Source: Candidatus Doudnabacteria bacterium
GTDB taxonomy: Bacteria > Patescibacteriota > Doudnabacteria > UBA920
Length of the DNA: 6,817 bases
Direction: 5' to 3'
Assembly (NCBI GenBank): GCA_016788805.1
Contig: JAEUSE010000051.1
Location: 1 to 6,817, forward strand
Part shown: piece by piece, positions 5,364-6,817 of the stretch
How the letters are laid out: each line of letters opens with the position of its first letter
Position numbering within the stretch: position 1 is the first letter of the stretch
Notes under the pieces: generated by a model
Told to the model about the DNA's origin: nothing
Seen by the model: only the letters and a program-made list of their open reading frames with translations
Database searches by the model: none
Translations under genes and position numbers: made by a program

Positions 5364-5384
5364 TTGTCACTTGTCACTTGTCCC
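5364..5384 (+). repeat. Short tandem 7-bp repeat before comF
   Basis: TTGTCAC occurs twice in tandem (5364-5370, 5371-5377), followed by the variant TTGTCCC (5378-5384). It sits between the clpC terminator and the comF start, again with a 7-bp period. Confidence 0.7.
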
Positions 5385-5392
5385 TAAATAGT

Positions 5393-6100
5393 ATGCATCC
5401 CCTATTTACCGATGTATATAACGCCATACTCCAGGCACTCCTACCGATACGCTGCGTGGTATGCAAACAAGAAAGTCCGAAAGCGCTTTGTGCCGCATGC
5501 CTGAGTCTGTTGTCCCCCGTCCAAGCACAATGCTGTGCGGTATGTCATACACCGAACCTCGCCGGTCTCACGCATGCCACATGTACACACCAACACATGC
5601 TCGATCAAGTACTGTCCCTGTACGACTACAAGAATGTCCGCGTGTCTGAACTCATCATTGCGGGTAAGTACAAATTTATTCCTGATGCGTTCTCTGAAGT
5701 CGCGCCGGGCCTCAGCCGCCTCGTTACCCAATACACCGACTTAGACAATACGCAGACTCTTATAACTCCTCTGCCCCTGCATCGTTATAGGCAACGCTGG
5801 CGGGGGTTTAATCAAGCCGCCATTTTGGCACGTCGTATGGCAACGGACCTCAAGGTGCCATACGCCGAGGTGCTCTTGCGACACCGGCAAACCAAAACAC
5901 AAAAAGATTTGCAAAAAGCTGACCGGTTGACCAATGTAGCCAACTGCTTTTCCCTAGCTACACAGGCAGATGTCCATAAAAAAACAGTACTCCTGGTAGA
6001 CGACGTCACCACCTCCGGTAGCACGCTCAGCGAAGCAGCAAAAATATTGAAACAACACGGCACCTCACAAGTAATTGGCATTACGCTCGCGAGAGATTAG
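5393..6100 (+). CDS. comF: ComF family protein (double zinc ribbon, phosphoribosyltransferase-like)
   Basis: This 235-residue protein has the two parts of the ComFC/GntX family. The N-terminal metal-binding region has C21xxC24, C33xxC36, C47/C48-C51 and C64. The C-terminal type I phosphoribosyltransferase-like fold has the PRPP-binding loop VDDVTTSGST (202-211) and the family motif RQRWRGFNQA ahead of it (about 131-145). ComFC is needed for uptake of transforming DNA in competent bacteria and probably acts in the cytoplasm at the DNA-import step; its substrate is not established. ATG 5393 is preferred over the in-frame TTG at 5378, because the TTG lies inside the 7-bp tandem repeat and the ATG is five codons later, just ahead of the HPLFTDVYNAILQALLP segment that precedes the first cysteines. 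No clear Shine-Dalgarno is seen. It ends 6 bases from the convergent CYTH gene without an obvious terminator between. Confidence 0.93.
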   Translation: MHPLFTDVYNAILQALLPIRCVVCKQESPKALCAACLSLLSPVQAQCCAVCHTPNLAGLTHATCTHQHMLDQVLSLYDYKNVRVSELIIAGKYKFIPDAFSEVAPGLSRLVTQYTDLDNTQTLITPLPLHRYRQRWRGFNQAAILARRMATDLKVPYAEVLLRHRQTKTQKDLQKADRLTNVANCFSLATQADVHKKTVLLVDDVTTSGSTLSEAAKILKQHGTSQVIGITLARD

Positions 6101-6106
6101 CACGGG

Positions 6107-6661
6107 CTATGCACCCAGCGCCTCAACCCAGGTTTCATCTAACCCTTGAGTGAGCGTCTCCCAGGTCAACAGATACTGCTTATACGCCTCATCAAAAACT
6201 ACCTTCTCAGGTATAGCTATGCCCAGTTTTGCAAATGCATTTTGCAGCTTTATCCGAGCCCCCTCAACTGCAGATTCATCCACCAATAACTCTGCCTCCA
6301 CTATTTTTCCATATCCAATAGTATCATCAACGGTCCAAACAATATCACCCAGCTGAAACAAGGAACGCTCACGAAACCATGCAACTTTTACTCCAAAACC
6401 AAGATTTGCAAACAGAGCCCGCATAGTGCGCGCTTCCGCCTGTGTTAGAACCAACTCATATTCTTCTCTAGCGTCCGCATGCATCTTACCAAGCTTTTGC
6501 CACACTCTTCCGCCTCGGGTGGAAACTTGGATACGAGTATCTACCTTTGTATCCAAATAATAAGTGACTTGCCTCGTATGTTCTTTTGCAATTCCAAAAG
6601 CACCTAATAAACGATTGTATGTAACAGAATCAACAAAAGCCCTCAGTTCAACTTCAATCAT
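6107..6661 (-). CDS. CYTH domain protein (class IV adenylate cyclase / triphosphatase-like)
   Basis: The 184-residue protein starts MIEVELRAF, carrying the CYTH signature ExExR (E3, E5, R7) at its very N-terminus. Later features fit the triphosphate tunnel fold: TYYLDT (about 34-39), a basic strand with RIQVSTR and RGGRVWQKLGK, a second basic segment around KVAWFRERS, and VDDTIGYGKIVEAELL with acidic metal-binding residues. CYTH enzymes bind Mg-triphosphate ligands; members include CyaB-type adenylate cyclase, thiamine triphosphatase and inorganic triphosphatase, and the sequence does not decide among them. ATG 6661 is preferred over an upstream in-frame TTG at 6667, since it places ExExR as in known members. 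The gene lies 17 bases after the cytochrome b5-like gene on the same strand, so the two are probably co-transcribed. Confidence 0.85.
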   Translation of the reverse strand: MIEVELRAFVDSVTYNRLLGAFGIAKEHTRQVTYYLDTKVDTRIQVSTRGGRVWQKLGKMHADAREEYELVLTQAEARTMRALFANLGFGVKVAWFRERSLFQLGDIVWTVDDTIGYGKIVEAELLVDESAVEGARIKLQNAFAKLGIAIPEKVVFDEAYKQYLLTWETLTQGLDETWVEALGA

Positions 6662-6678
6662 ACGCAATCATTAAAAAC

Positions 6679-6817
6679 TTACTGTGCTAATACGCCTATC
6701 TTAAACCCGGCCAGTTCATTCGCTGGACGGCGCTCGCCGCCGTGTTGGTCATTAAAGGCAGAGGAGCCGTCTGTACCACACAAAGAAATAATAGCATCTG
6801 CACCGCCGGGGTGCTGC
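6679..6817 (-). CDS. Cytochrome b5-like heme-binding protein, C-terminal fragment
   Basis: On the - strand, 45 codons read from the window edge to TAA at 6681-6679. The fragment begins QHPGGAD, carrying HPGG, the first heme-ligand motif of cytochrome b5. A second candidate ligand is His25 of the fragment in QHGGER, 23 residues later, close to the 24-residue spacing of classical cytochrome b5. It ends ELAGFKIGVLAQ, like the C-termini of small bacterial cytochrome b5-domain proteins. The N-terminus, including any signal peptide or membrane anchor, is outside the window. The electron partner is unknown. It is probably the upstream member of an operon with the CYTH gene. The fragment is too short to exclude other cytochrome b5-fold members such as steroid-binding forms. 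Confidence 0.85.
   Translation of the reverse strand, partial: QHPGGADAIISLCGTDGSSAFNDQHGGERRPANELAGFKIGVLAQ

Noticed and set aside
4630..5370. 246-codon open frame on the - strand opposite clpC
   Set aside because: It is fully antisense to the conserved D2 region of clpC, has a low-complexity Ser/Arg/Ala-rich translation with no recognisable domain, and is explained by the codon bias of clpC.
5378..5392. TTG at 5378 as the comF start
   Set aside because: It lies inside the TTGTCAC tandem repeat; the ATG at 5393 is five codons downstream and gives a normal N-terminus.
6662..6667. TTG at 6667 as the CYTH gene start
   Set aside because: ATG at 6661 puts the ExExR signature at residues 3-7, as expected for the family; the TTG adds only two residues without a supporting Shine-Dalgarno.

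Overview
The window looks like chromosomal DNA from a small-genome bacterium, most likely Candidate Phyla Radiation / Patescibacteria. This is inferred from the gene style and mix: a LemA-HtpX pair, a stand-alone four-helix-bundle (S23-type) gene, a short coiled-coil orphan, a ComF-type protein, a CYTH protein and a small cytochrome b5-like protein, mostly in one- or two-gene units with weak Shine-Dalgarno signals. No rRNA, tRNA, integrase, transposase or CRISPR array is visible, and the lineage cannot be fixed from this sequence alone.

Left part (1-1501, + strand): the C-terminus of a LemA-family protein, then a four-helix-bundle gene, then an HtpX-type membrane zinc metalloprotease. The four-helix-bundle gene is more AT-rich than clpC and is bracketed by two inverted arrays of five 7-bp units. 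It looks like a small cassette inserted between lemA and htpX.

Middle (1502-2461): a short coiled-coil protein with its own extended -10 promoter, strong Shine-Dalgarno and terminator, facing recX on the - strand. The two share a bidirectional hairpin terminator.

Intergenic region 2462-2788, between the divergent recX and clpC: it contains a small inverted 7-bp-unit array without a gene, three copies of an ATCTGTG-based repeat (one inverted, two direct), and a clear promoter (TTGACA-N17-TAGACT). Overlapping that promoter is a CIRCE-like inverted repeat with the canonical 9-bp arms and 9-bp spacer, which predicts control of clpC by the heat-shock repressor HrcA.

Right part (2789-6817): a complete ClpC-type AAA+ unfoldase with an IGF ClpP-docking tripeptide, a strong terminator, then a ComF-family phosphoribosyltransferase-like gene. 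On the - strand a cytochrome b5-like gene (partial) precedes a CYTH-domain gene, probably as one unit that converges on comF.

Functionally, HtpX (membrane protein quality control) and ClpC (cytoplasmic unfolding and degradation) form a proteostasis theme, and RecX and ComF relate to recombination and DNA uptake. The most unusual content is non-coding: several families of degenerate 7-9 bp repeats in the gaps between genes, two of them directly abutting start codons (htpX, clpC), and one flanking the four-helix-bundle gene as terminal inverted arrays.
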